From positions 9,534 to 73,533 of the forward strand of contig JBPBQS010000132.1 of assembly GCA_050920955.1 (NCBI GenBank): a stretch of 64,000 nt of DNA, in the 5' to 3' direction. A program made the position numbers and the translations under genes. A model generated the notes under the pieces. That model did not search any database and was not told the origin of the DNA. It saw nothing but the letters and a program-made list of their open reading frames with translations. Positions 1-11,086 of the stretch are shown piece after piece. Every line of letters begins with the position of its first letter. Within the stretch, counting starts at the first letter, position 1. The stretch comes from CAXSEF01 sp050920955. Lineage in GTDB: Bacteria > Pseudomonadota > Alphaproteobacteria > Acetobacterales > Acetobacteraceae.

Positions 1-1
1 G

Positions 2-616
2 CCCGGCGTCGTCGGCGGACTCGACCTGCTCGGCGGCGGCACCTGGATGGCGGCGCGTGGCGGCCTGGTCGCCGCCGTGCTCAACCGCAGGCACAGCCTC
101 GGCCCCGCGCCGGGCAAGCGCAGCCGCGGCGACCTGCCCCTCGACGCCCTAGGCCATCCCACCGCGCGCGACGCCGTCCGTGCCCTCTCGCGCGAGGACG
201 CCGGCGCGTTCCGGCCGTTCAACCTGGTGGTGGCGGACCGCGAGGGCGCCTTCCTGCTGCGCGGCCTCGGCGAGGGGCGGCCGGACGTGCTCGCGCTCTC
301 GCCCGGCCTGCACATGGTCACCGCCTTCGACCCGGACGACCCGGCCAGCGCGCGGGTGCGGCGCCACCTGCCCCGGTTCCGCGACGCCGTGCCGCCGGAG
401 CCGCCGGGGTGGGGGGCGTGGCGCGACCTGCTGCTCGACGGCAGCGGGCCGGCGGGGAGCGAGATCCACGTGCCGGCGGAGGGCGGGTTCGGGACGGTGT
501 GCTCGTCGCTGCTCGGGGTCGACGCGGCGGGGGAGCGGAGCTGGGTGTTCGAGGAAGCAAGCATGGGCTCTGCCCAAACCCGCCAGGGCGAGCCGCCCTG
601 GACTGGCCTCACTTAA
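2..616 (+). CDS. NRDE family protein (5' end outside window)
   Basis: The frame is open from the first bases and starts inside the family core: PGVVGGLDLLGGGTW matches the GGTW-x-A segment that follows the NRDE motif, followed by AAVLNR. NRDE proteins (TANGO2-like) are Ntn-hydrolase-fold proteins with poorly known roles; human TANGO2 is linked to lipid and haem handling. The missing part should be about 40 residues including the Cys/NRDE motif. The last 20 or so residues, from EEASMG to the TAA, are encoded by a palindromic repeat, so the natural C-terminus has been replaced or extended. A GTV-SSLL segment just before this is the usual late motif of the family. Family assignment is good; function is not known. 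Confidence 0.8.
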   Translation, partial: PGVVGGLDLLGGGTWMAARGGLVAAVLNRRHSLGPAPGKRSRGDLPLDALGHPTARDAVRALSREDAGAFRPFNLVVADREGAFLLRGLGEGRPDVLALSPGLHMVTAFDPDDPASARVRRHLPRFRDAVPPEPPGWGAWRDLLLDGSGPAGSEIHVPAEGGFGTVCSSLLGVDAAGERSWVFEEASMGSAQTRQGEPPWTGLT

Positions 617-677
617 GGGAAGCCATCCAAGGGGCTTCCCTTGGCGGAGTTTGAGGCGGAGCCTCATGCTTGCTTTC
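553..677. repeat. Palindromic repeat, two-unit copy
   Basis: Bounded by GGAAGCAAG and GCTTGCTTTC. It contains the inner hairpins GGGC/GCCC, CCAGGGCG/CGCCCTGG and AAGGGGC/GCCCCTT. It encodes the C-terminus and stop of the NRDE gene and ends at the stop codon of the convergent amidase gene. Confidence 0.85.
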
Positions 678-1504
678 TACGCCAGGCGCCTGTGCTCCAG
701 GACCGGCATGTCCCGCCTGACGCGCGCCGTCGTCTCGCGGTCGATCCGCGCCGAGGCCCAGCCGGTGCCGTCCGAGGCGCGGGCGACGACTCCGCCCCAC
801 GGGTCGCAGACCAGGGCGTGGCCGAAGGTGGTGCGGGTGCCGCCCGGGTCCTGGTGCTGCCCCCAGGTGGCGGGCGCTGCGACCCAGCACTGCGTCTCGA
901 TGGCGCGGGCGCGCAGGAGGACCTCCCAGTGGTCGCGCCCGGTCTGCAGGGTGAAGGCGGCGGGCACCAGGATCAGCTCGGCGCCGGCGCGGCGCAGCGC
1001 CAGGAACAGCTCGGGGAAGCGCAGGTCGTAGCACACGGACAGGCCCAGCGTGACGCCGCCGACCTCGGCCGTGACCACGGAGTCGCCGGCGCCGTAGGTG
1101 GCGCTCTCGCGGTAGCCGGTGCCGTCGGGGGCGGTGATGTCGAACAGGTGAATCTTGCGGTAGCGGGCCAGCTCGCGGCCGTCGCGGTCGAAGACGAGGC
1201 TGGTGTTGAAGAGGCGCTCGCCGTCGCGCTCGGCGATGGAGCCGCCGTGCACGGCCACGCCCAGGGCGCGGGCGGCGGCGCGGAGGAACTCGTAGGCCTC
1301 GCCGCCGGGGGCGCCAGGGGTGGGCAGGGGCTCGGCGGCGGCGAGCTTGGTGGCGCGGTCGCCGCCGAGGCAGCTCCACATCTCCGGCAGCGCCACGAGG
1401 TCGGGGGCGTCGGCGGCGTGGGCGGCCTCGAACAGGCGGCGGGCCTGGGCGATGTTCTCCGATTTGTCCGAGCCGGCGTTGAGCTGCATCACGCTGATCC
1501 GCAT
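677..1504 (-). CDS. Carbon-nitrogen hydrolase (Nit1/Nit2-like amidase)
   Basis: This 275-residue protein has the full nitrilase-superfamily triad: Glu41 in LPEMWS, Lys117 in YRKIHLFD and Cys158 in SVCYDLRFPELF. The KIHLFD and CYDLRFPE signatures are typical of the Nit branch, which hydrolyses deaminated glutathione or omega-amides; a cytosolic metabolite-repair role is the best guess. The start at ATG 1504 is preceded by GGAGA five bases upstream. It converges on the NRDE gene and is separated from the upstream DUF4239 gene by a repeat. Substrate choice between deaminated glutathione and alpha-ketoglutaramate cannot be read from the sequence. Confidence 0.88.
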   Translation of the reverse strand: MRISVMQLNAGSDKSENIAQARRLFEAAHAADAPDLVALPEMWSCLGGDRATKLAAAEPLPTPGAPGGEAYEFLRAAARALGVAVHGGSIAERDGERLFNTSLVFDRDGRELARYRKIHLFDITAPDGTGYRESATYGAGDSVVTAEVGGVTLGLSVCYDLRFPELFLALRRAGAELILVPAAFTLQTGRDHWEVLLRARAIETQCWVAAPATWGQHQDPGGTRTTFGHALVCDPWGGVVARASDGTGWASARIDRETTARVRRDMPVLEHRRLA

Positions 1505-1555
1505 CGCATTCTCCAGGGAGTCTTCCGCCCGTGGCTGCCCGGGATGGGGCGGCAA

Positions 1556-1686
1556 GGAAGCAAGGTTGAGGCTCTGCCTCAAACTCCGCCAGGGGCGAGC
1601 CGCCCCTGGACCTGCTTGACTTAAGTAAGGCCGGTCCAGGGGCGGCTCGCCCCTGGCGGGTTTGGGCAGAGCCCATGCTTGCTTTC
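1556..1686. repeat. Palindromic repeat, two-unit copy
   Basis: GGAAGCAAGG at the left and CATGCTTGCTTTC at the right. Two GGGGCG-AGC-CGCCCC hairpins face each other around a CTTAAGTAAG centre. It fills the gap between the amidase and DUF4239 genes. Confidence 0.85.
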
Positions 1687-2454
1687 TCAGCCCGCCAGCA
1701 GCGCCGAGACGCTGGCCAGCGTGCGGACGAAGTCGTGGGGTTCCAGCGCCAGCGCGCCCTCGAACGGGTAGTCGAGCATGCGGATCATGACCAGCGTCGC
1801 CGCGATCCAGGCGCTGAACAGCGCGGCGAACAGGCCCAGCGAGGCCGCGAACTCGACGCCGGACAGCATCACGAAGCCGACCAGCACCAGCGAGAACGCA
1901 ACGATCAGCGCCCACAGCAGCGGCGGGATGCCCTGGTCCATCTGGAACAGCCTGGTCTCGCGCTGGGCGTGGGCGGTGGCGAGCTGGGCCATGATCTCGG
2001 TGCGCACCAGCGACACGCGCGGCGAGGCGCCCTCGATCCGGCCCGCCTCGTCGAACATCGTGGCCATCAGGCGCAGCGCCTCCGCGCTGCTCTCGTGGCG
2101 CGCCATCAGCGGCCACTCCGTGCCGACCACCGTGCGCAGGTAGGCCTCCACCGAGCGGTCGAAGCGCTCGCCGGCGCGCTCGTCCAGGCCGTGCGCCAGC
2201 AGGACGGAGGCGTGCAGGCCGCTGCACTCGGCGTTGATCGCCTGGGCCGCCAGCGTGTACTGGCTCCACGTCTCGCTGAACACGAAGGCCAGCAGCACCG
2301 CGTAGATCACGCCGAGCTGCAGGAAGATCGCGCTGCCCGCGTCGTGGTGGCGGCGGCGCAGGTCGAGGCCGACGCGTCGGTGCACCACGGCGGCGCCCAG
2401 CCCGGCCAGCGCGGCGGCCGCCAGCACCACGACCATCCCCGCCCCGGTGCCCAT
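1687..2454 (-). CDS. DUF4239 (bestrophin-like) membrane protein
   Basis: A 255-residue integral membrane protein with hydrophobic segments at about residues 3-23, 44-60, 178-203 and 207-228 and a soluble middle region. YAVLLAFVFSETWSQY after the second segment and the late LSGVEF segment are characteristic of DUF4239. The family is distantly related to bestrophin-type channels, but no transport activity is established for this branch. It lies 21 bases downstream of dnaE on the same strand and could be cotranscribed with it. The stop codon abuts a repeat. Function is unknown beyond the membrane location. Confidence 0.78.
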   Translation of the reverse strand: MGTGAGMVVVLAAAALAGLGAAVVHRRVGLDLRRRHHDAGSAIFLQLGVIYAVLLAFVFSETWSQYTLAAQAINAECSGLHASVLLAHGLDERAGERFDRSVEAYLRTVVGTEWPLMARHESSAEALRLMATMFDEAGRIEGASPRVSLVRTEIMAQLATAHAQRETRLFQMDQGIPPLLWALIVAFSLVLVGFVMLSGVEFAASLGLFAALFSAWIAATLVMIRMLDYPFEGALALEPHDFVRTLASVSALLAG

Positions 2455-2475
2455 GCGCGCCCCCTGCCCCGGCCG

Positions 2476-5901
<3,426 letters not shown>

Positions 5902-5932
5902 GGGGGAAGGTTAGCTGTGGCGCGCGCAGGGA

Positions 5933-5992
5933 GGAAGCAAGGCCGGGCGCTGCCCGGACCCGCCAGGGGCGAGCCGCCCCTGGACCGGCGCT
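5933..5992. repeat. Palindromic repeat, half copy
   Basis: One unit only: GGAAGCAAGG, a CCGGGCGC/TGCCCGG hairpin and a CCAGGGGCG/CGCCCCTGG hairpin. It lies between dnaE and the UDG-like gene. Confidence 0.82.
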
Positions 5993-6694
5993 ACAGAGAA
6001 GCCAGCAAGCCCGCGGTCATCGCGGTGCGGTCGGCCGCCGTCATCCACGCGCCGGTCAGGTGCAGCGTCGCCGTCGCGGCCTGCCCGGCGACGGTGCCGG
6101 CCCGCAGCAGCGTGCGCCCGGACGGGCTCGCGAGCACCGGCTCCGTGGGTCCGAACGCGGCCAGGCTGTCGAACCCGATCGCCACGATCCGCGCCGGCCG
6201 CATCGCGCGCACCATCCGCTCCACACGCGCCCGGCAGAACGCCGCCGCCTCGCGCCGCAGGGCCGCGGGGACCTCGCGGCGGTAGGTGGCGACGTCGGGC
6301 GCGCGCAGGAACACGGCGTTGGTCCCGGTGCAGCGCGACAGCAGCGGCGCGCCGAACATCGCCCGCATGTGCGCGGCCATCGGCCAGGGGGCGGTCGCGT
6401 ACTCGCAGCCCTCGGGCCAGGTGCCGCCGAGGTCGGCGCCGTGCGGGCGATGGTGGCTGACGCGGGTGCCGCCGGGCTGGGTGCCGATGAACAGGATCGG
6501 CGGGGCGCGCAGCGGCGGGCCGTAGAGGATCTCGTAGCCGCGTGCGGCAGGGCCGAGGCGGGGCGCTAGGGCGGCGTAGAAGGCGGCCGTCTCGGCGTAG
6601 ACCGCGCGGCAGACGGCGTCGGGGCTGTCCTCTTCGGGAGGCCGGTCCAGGGGCGGCTCGCCCCTGGCGGGTCCGGGCAGCGCCCGGGCTCGCT

Positions 6695-6698
<4 letters not shown>
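5991..6698 (-). CDS. Uracil-DNA glycosylase-like superfamily protein with repeat-encoded N-terminus
   Basis: The core (about residues 20-235) has the UDG-fold landmarks: ILFIGTQPGGTRVSHHR resembles the GxNPG active-site loop, TNAVFLRAP the central strand, and a late TLHLTGAW the substrate-loop histidine region. Activity on uracil DNA is not proven for this branch. There is no ATG, GTG or TTG between the repeat and the conserved core. The only usable start is GTG 6698, which overlaps the lolD stop as GTGA, so residues 2 to about 20 (KRARALPGPARGEPPLDR) come from a palindromic repeat. Translation is probably coupled to lolD. The family call is moderate; the repeat-encoded leader is read directly. 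Confidence 0.68.
6641..6695. repeat. Palindromic repeat, half copy, translated
   Basis: Inverted single unit: the CCAGGGGCGGC/CGCCCCTGG hairpin, then CCGGGCAGCGCCCGG, ending CTCGCTTC. It is read in frame as the N-terminus of the UDG-like protein. Confidence 0.82.
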
Positions 6699-7375
<677 letters not shown>

Positions 7376-7385
7376 TGGGGGGCCT

Positions 7386-7571
7386 GCAAGCAAGGCCAGG
7401 GCTCTGCCCTGGACCCGCCAGGGCGAGCCGCCCTGGACTGGCTTCCCTTAAGGAAGGGGATCAAAGGGTCCCCGGACCCTTTGCGGGTTTGGGCGGAGCT
7501 GGCCAAAGGTTCCGACAGCCCCCTTCGGGCTGTTGGAAGGCCAGCGGAGGGGGAGCCCATGCTTGCTTTCT
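7386..7571. repeat. Palindromic repeat, enlarged copy
   Basis: The longest copy, about 186 bases. The usual left unit (CCAGGGC/GCCCTGG, CCAGGGCG/CGCCCTGG) is followed by two extra modules, AAAGGGTCC/GGACCCTTT and CAGCCC-CTTC-GGGCTG, before the CATGCTTGCTTTC end. It lies between lolC and lolD. Confidence 0.82.
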
Positions 7572-8854
7572 CACTCATGCCGCAGCGCCTCGACCGGGTC
7601 GGTGCGCGCCGCCCGCCAGCTCGGGTAGAGCGTGGCGAGGAGGGAGAGGACGAGCGCCATGACGATGACCTGCGTGACCTCGCGCCAGTCGAGCTTCGCG
7701 GGCAGGTGCTCGAGGTAGTAGACCTCGGGGTTGAACAGGTCGGTGCCGGTGATGGACTGGAGCACCTGGCGGATGCGCTCGATGTAGGCGCAGAACACCA
7801 CGCCGAGCGCGGTGCCGATCAGGGTGCCGGTGACGCCGACGGAGGCGCCGCACATCAGGAAGATGCGCATGATGGCGCCGCGGCCGGCGCCCAGCGTGCG
7901 CAGGACGGCGATGTCGCGGGTCTTGTCCTTGACCATCATGATCAGCGAGCTGACCACGTTGAAGGCGGCGACCAGGATGATGAGCGTCAGGATCAGGAAC
8001 ATGACGTTCTGCTCGATCTGGATCGCGGCGAAGAAGCTGTTGTTGCTCTGCGTCCAGTCGACCACGCGCACCGGGCCGCCCGGCGGGGGCTGGGCGTCCA
8101 GGGCGGCGCGGATGGCGCGGGTGACGGGGGTGACGCGCTCGGGGTCAGCGACCTTGACGGAGATCTGCGTCGCGTCGTTGGGCTTCTGGAAGAACACCTG
8201 GGCGGCGGCGAGGGGCAGGAACACGAAGGTGCTGTCGTAGTCGTTCAGCCCGGCCTGGAAGATCGCGGCGATGCGGTAGGCGCGCACGCGGGGCACGGTG
8301 CCGAACGCGGTCGCGGCGCCGTCGGGCGAGACCAGGGTGAGCTTGGAACCGACGGCGAGGCCGAAGCGCTGGGCCAGCGTCAGGCCGATGGCGATGCCGT
8401 CCTCGCCGGGCTTCGTGCCGGGGGCTGCGCCGAAGCCGTCGAGCGAGCCGGCGCGGATGTTGTCGCTGATCTCGTGCAGTTGGCGGAGGTCGGCGGCGCG
8501 CACGCCGCGCACCAAGCCGCCGGAGCTGCCGCGGTCCGTGCTCAGGAGCACCTGGCCCTCGACGAGGGGGACGGCCTCGGTGACGCCGGGGACGGCGCGC
8601 ACGCGGGCGGCGAGGGCGTCGAAGTCCGTGAGCGAGGGGCCGGTGGCGTAGATCGACAGGTCGCCGTTCAGGCCGAGGATGCGGCCGAGCAGGTCGGCCT
8701 TGAAGCCGTTCATCACGGACATGACGATGATCAGCGTCGCCACGCCCAGTGCTATGCCGGCGAGCGAGAAGATCGCGATTACGGAGACGAAGCGCTCGCC
8801 GCGCCGGGCGCGCAGGTAGCGCCCGGCGACGGCGCGCTCGAAGGGGCCGAACAT
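7571..8854 (-). CDS. lolC: Lipoprotein-releasing ABC transporter permease (LolC/LolE family)
   Basis: A 427-residue permease with the LolCE layout: one N-terminal membrane helix (about 20-45), a large periplasmic domain (about 50-270), then three C-terminal helices. The opening FERAVAGRYLRARRGERFVSVIAIFS and the cytoplasmic coupling motif KDKTRDIAVLRTLGAGRGAIMRIF are diagnostic. Alphaproteobacteria usually carry a single permease working as a homodimer, so the C/E label is nominal. Its ATG overlaps the proS stop (TGATG), indicating translational coupling. The gene order proS-lolC-lolD is conserved in the class. Confidence 0.93.
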   Translation of the reverse strand: MFGPFERAVAGRYLRARRGERFVSVIAIFSLAGIALGVATLIIVMSVMNGFKADLLGRILGLNGDLSIYATGPSLTDFDALAARVRAVPGVTEAVPLVEGQVLLSTDRGSSGGLVRGVRAADLRQLHEISDNIRAGSLDGFGAAPGTKPGEDGIAIGLTLAQRFGLAVGSKLTLVSPDGAATAFGTVPRVRAYRIAAIFQAGLNDYDSTFVFLPLAAAQVFFQKPNDATQISVKVADPERVTPVTRAIRAALDAQPPPGGPVRVVDWTQSNNSFFAAIQIEQNVMFLILTLIILVAAFNVVSSLIMMVKDKTRDIAVLRTLGAGRGAIMRIFLMCGASVGVTGTLIGTALGVVFCAYIERIRQVLQSITGTDLFNPEVYYLEHLPAKLDWREVTQVIVMALVLSLLATLYPSWRAARTDPVEALRHE

Positions 8855-10218
8855 CACGCGGCCCCGGTGGCCCTGTCTTGTTCCACCCTGGCCCGCCCGT
8901 CCCCGATCCGCGCCAGGGCGTCCTCCAGGGACAGCTCGGCGCGCTCGCCCTCGGCGAGCCCGCGCACGCGGCGCTTCAGCTCGACGGTGCCGGCCTTGGC
9001 GCCGCGCGGGCCGACGACGATCTGCCACGGGTGGCCCATCAGGTCGGCGTCGGCGAATTTTGCTCCGGCCCGCTCGTCGCGGTCGTCGTAGAGGGCGTCG
9101 CCGCCGAGAGCCGCGTAGGCGCGCTCGCAGATCGCGTCGCAGGCGGCGTCGCCCACGCGCAGGTTGAGGATCGCGGCGCGGAACGGGGCGACGCTCTCCG
9201 GCCAGACGATGCCGGCGTCGTCGTGGCTGGCCTCGATCAGCGCGCCGACCAGGCGGGAGACGCCGATGCCGTAGCTGCCCATCTCGGGGTGCACCGGCTT
9301 GCCGTCGGGGCCGGCCACGGTGAAGCCCATGGGCTTGGAGTACTTGGTGCCGAAGTTGAAGATGTGGCCGACCTCGATGCCCCTGCCCTCGCGCTGGCGG
9401 TCGGCGGGGACGGCGGCCCAGGCGGCGGCGTCGTGCATGTCCTCGGTGGCGGCGTAGCGGCCGGTCATGCGCTCGTAGAACGACGCCAGCACATCCGCCG
9501 CGGGATAGGCGGGGATCCCGGAAAAATCCTCGTGTTCGAAGGCCTGGTCGTAGAACACCTGGCTCTCGCCGGTCGGCGCCAGGATGATGAACTCGTGGCT
9601 CAGCTCGCCGCCGATCGGGCCGGTGTCGGCGCGCATCGGAATCGCCTGCACGCCGAGCCGCTGGAAGGTGCGCAGGTAGGCCAGCATCATGCGGCGGTAG
9701 CTGACCACGGCGCCCTCGTGGTCGAGGTCGATGCTGTAGGCGTCCTTCATCAGGAACTCGCGGCCGCGCATCACGCCGAAGCGGGGGCGGACCTCGTCGC
9801 GGAACTTCCACTGGATGTGGTACAGCGTCTGCGGCAGCTCGCGGTACGACTTGACCGTGGCGCGCGCGATGTCGGTCAGGACCTCCTCGTTGGTCGGCCC
9901 GTACAGCAGGTCGCGCTCGTGGCGGTCGCGCACGCGCAGCATCTCCGGGCCGTAGTCGTCGTAGCGGCCGCTCTCGCGCCACAGGTCCGCCGGCTGGATC
10001 GTGGGCATCAGGAGCTCCTGCGCGCCGGCGGCGTCCTGCTCCTCGCGCACGATCGCCTCGATGCGGCGCAGCACGCGCAGGCCGGCAGGCAGCCAGGCGT
10101 AGATGCCGGCGGCACTCTGGCGCACCAGGCCGGCGCGCAGCATCAGCCGGTGCGAGACGATCTGCGCCTCGGCCGGGTTTTCCTTCAGGGTGGGCACGAG
10201 GGAGCGGGACAGGCGCAT
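8854..10218 (-). CDS. proS: Proline--tRNA ligase (short alphaproteobacterial type)
   Basis: A 454-residue class II aminoacyl-tRNA synthetase. It opens MRLSRSLVPTLKENP and has motif 2 around the RPRFGVMRGREFLMKDAYS segment, and the late GSYGIGVSRLVGALIEA corresponds to motif 3. At this length the protein lacks the inserted editing domain of E. coli ProRS, as is usual in alphaproteobacteria. The anticodon-binding domain is the last 100 or so residues. ATG 10218 is chosen from the conserved N-terminus; an upstream in-frame start would add 25 unconserved residues. It is the first gene of a proS-lolC-lolD-UDG-like unit, preceded by a 603-base gene-free region. Confidence 0.95.
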   Translation of the reverse strand: MRLSRSLVPTLKENPAEAQIVSHRLMLRAGLVRQSAAGIYAWLPAGLRVLRRIEAIVREEQDAAGAQELLMPTIQPADLWRESGRYDDYGPEMLRVRDRHERDLLYGPTNEEVLTDIARATVKSYRELPQTLYHIQWKFRDEVRPRFGVMRGREFLMKDAYSIDLDHEGAVVSYRRMMLAYLRTFQRLGVQAIPMRADTGPIGGELSHEFIILAPTGESQVFYDQAFEHEDFSGIPAYPAADVLASFYERMTGRYAATEDMHDAAAWAAVPADRQREGRGIEVGHIFNFGTKYSKPMGFTVAGPDGKPVHPEMGSYGIGVSRLVGALIEASHDDAGIVWPESVAPFRAAILNLRVGDAACDAICERAYAALGGDALYDDRDERAGAKFADADLMGHPWQIVVGPRGAKAGTVELKRRVRGLAEGERAELSLEDALARIGDGRARVEQDRATGAA

Positions 10219-10534
10219 CGCGGATCCGGTTCGGCTGGGGAGCGCCGATGCTACAGGCCGGGTCCCGCCGCCGCCAGGGGTGGCGCCCCGCACCGCGCCG
10301 GGGGCCAGGACAGCGCCGCAAGTCCGCGCACCCCGTCGGTCGCTGCAAATCCTGGCGGCCTGTCATGGCGACGAGCGCCAGCACAGGCGAGGTGGCGCGT
10401 TCGCACCGCAACTCGTTCCGCGTGTGGATTTCCCGTCCGCCAGTATAGAATGCAACCCAGACGTGCATTCGCGGGGCCGGCATACTTCGGGAAGAACCAG
10501 ATGTTGTCGGGCGTCATACATGACAGCGCAAACA

Positions 10535-10549
10535 TTGTGCGCCGCACAA
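10535..10549. promoter_or_regulatory. Perfect 15-bp palindrome upstream of proS
   Basis: TTGTGCG-C-CGCACAA is symmetrical about 10542. It lies in the AT-richer stretch between proS and the upstream operon, where a dimeric regulator could bind. The regulator and target are unknown. Confidence 0.4.
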
Positions 10550-10607
10550 CAACAATATCTGTCCGCGCCACTTCTGCTGCCGTTTTGCAGGTGACACGTG
10601 TGACGGA

Positions 10608-10649
10608 TATGTTATCAAAGAAACGGCCCGCATGCACAGCACGCGGGCC
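10608..10649 (-). terminator. Probable Rho-independent terminator of the coaX-rnj-DUF1467 operon
   Basis: Read on the minus strand, GGCCCGC (10649-10643) pairs with GCGGGCC (10631-10625) around an 11-base loop and is followed by GTTTCTTT. It lies about 170 bases past the DUF1467 stop codon. Confidence 0.6.
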
Positions 10650-10741
10650 AAGTTTGGGGAGGAAACGCCAGTCACACGGCGGGACAAGAAACCCTTGGCC
10701 CTGACGTGATAATCAGCTTCGAGCCGACTGGCCGTCTACAC

Positions 10742-10813
10742 AAATCGATACCCCTGCACAGAGCTTTCGCGGCACCCACGTGAAATTTGCCGTGACTCTG
10801 TGCAGATCGATTT
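10742..10813 (-). repeat. Long inverted repeat immediately after the DUF1467 gene
   Basis: The arms are 10742-10763 and 10796-10813: AAATCGAT plus CTGCACAGAG on each side, identical over 18 bases, with a 4-base bulge (accc) in one arm. An inner GGCA/TGCC pair lies in the 32-base loop. It begins 8 bases after the stop codon, so it would form a stable 3' hairpin. Confidence 0.75.
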
Positions 10814-10821
10814 CTTCCCGC

Positions 10822-11082
10822 CTAGTCGTCGGGCAGCGCCAGCCAGCCGTGGCGGAAGCTCAGCCAGTCGCTGCTGATCACCGCGTAGCACCCCAGCCAG
10901 ACCACCGCCGAGATCAGCGTCGTCGCCAGCACCTTGCGCAGCAGCAGCGGGCGCTCCGGGGCGCCGCGCCACCCCGTCGCCCCGTCCGCGTCGGCCACCG
11001 GGCGCGTGCCGACCGGGAGGACGGCGAAGAGCACCGTCCACCAGATCAGCGAGTAGAGGACGCAGCCGGTGAACCAGCCCAC
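10822..11082 (-). CDS. DUF1467 family membrane protein
   Basis: An 86-residue protein with two membrane helices (about 3-24 and 52-70). The opening GWFTGCVLYSLIWWTVLFAVLPVG is the hallmark of the alphaproteobacterial DUF1467 family, normally found between rnj and proS as here. The GTG start at 11082 follows the rnj stop by four bases, so it is probably translated as the last gene of the coaX-rnj unit. No biochemical role is established. Confidence 0.85.
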   Translation of the reverse strand: MGWFTGCVLYSLIWWTVLFAVLPVGTRPVADADGATGWRGAPERPLLLRKVLATTLISAVVWLGCYAVISSDWLSFRHGWLALPDD

Positions 11083-11086
11083 CCGC

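Larger units (their letters stand above)
10219..10821. other. 603-base gene-free region upstream of proS
   Basis: It is distinctly less GC-rich than its surroundings, especially 10440-10620. It holds a perfect 15-bp palindrome (10535-10549), a second short palindrome GTCATACATGAC (10513-10524), a likely Rho-independent terminator reading leftward (10608-10649) and a long hairpin with 18-bp arms (10742-10813). A TATACT hexamer on the minus strand (10442-10447) is a possible -10 element for proS, but no convincing -35 is seen. Open frames here have no recognisable protein features and I do not call a gene. Confidence 0.6.

Noticed and set aside
10251..10637. A 128-residue open frame upstream of proS
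   Set aside because: It has no ribosome site or family features, and its second half changes to shadow-like composition. It overlaps the likely regulatory palindromes.
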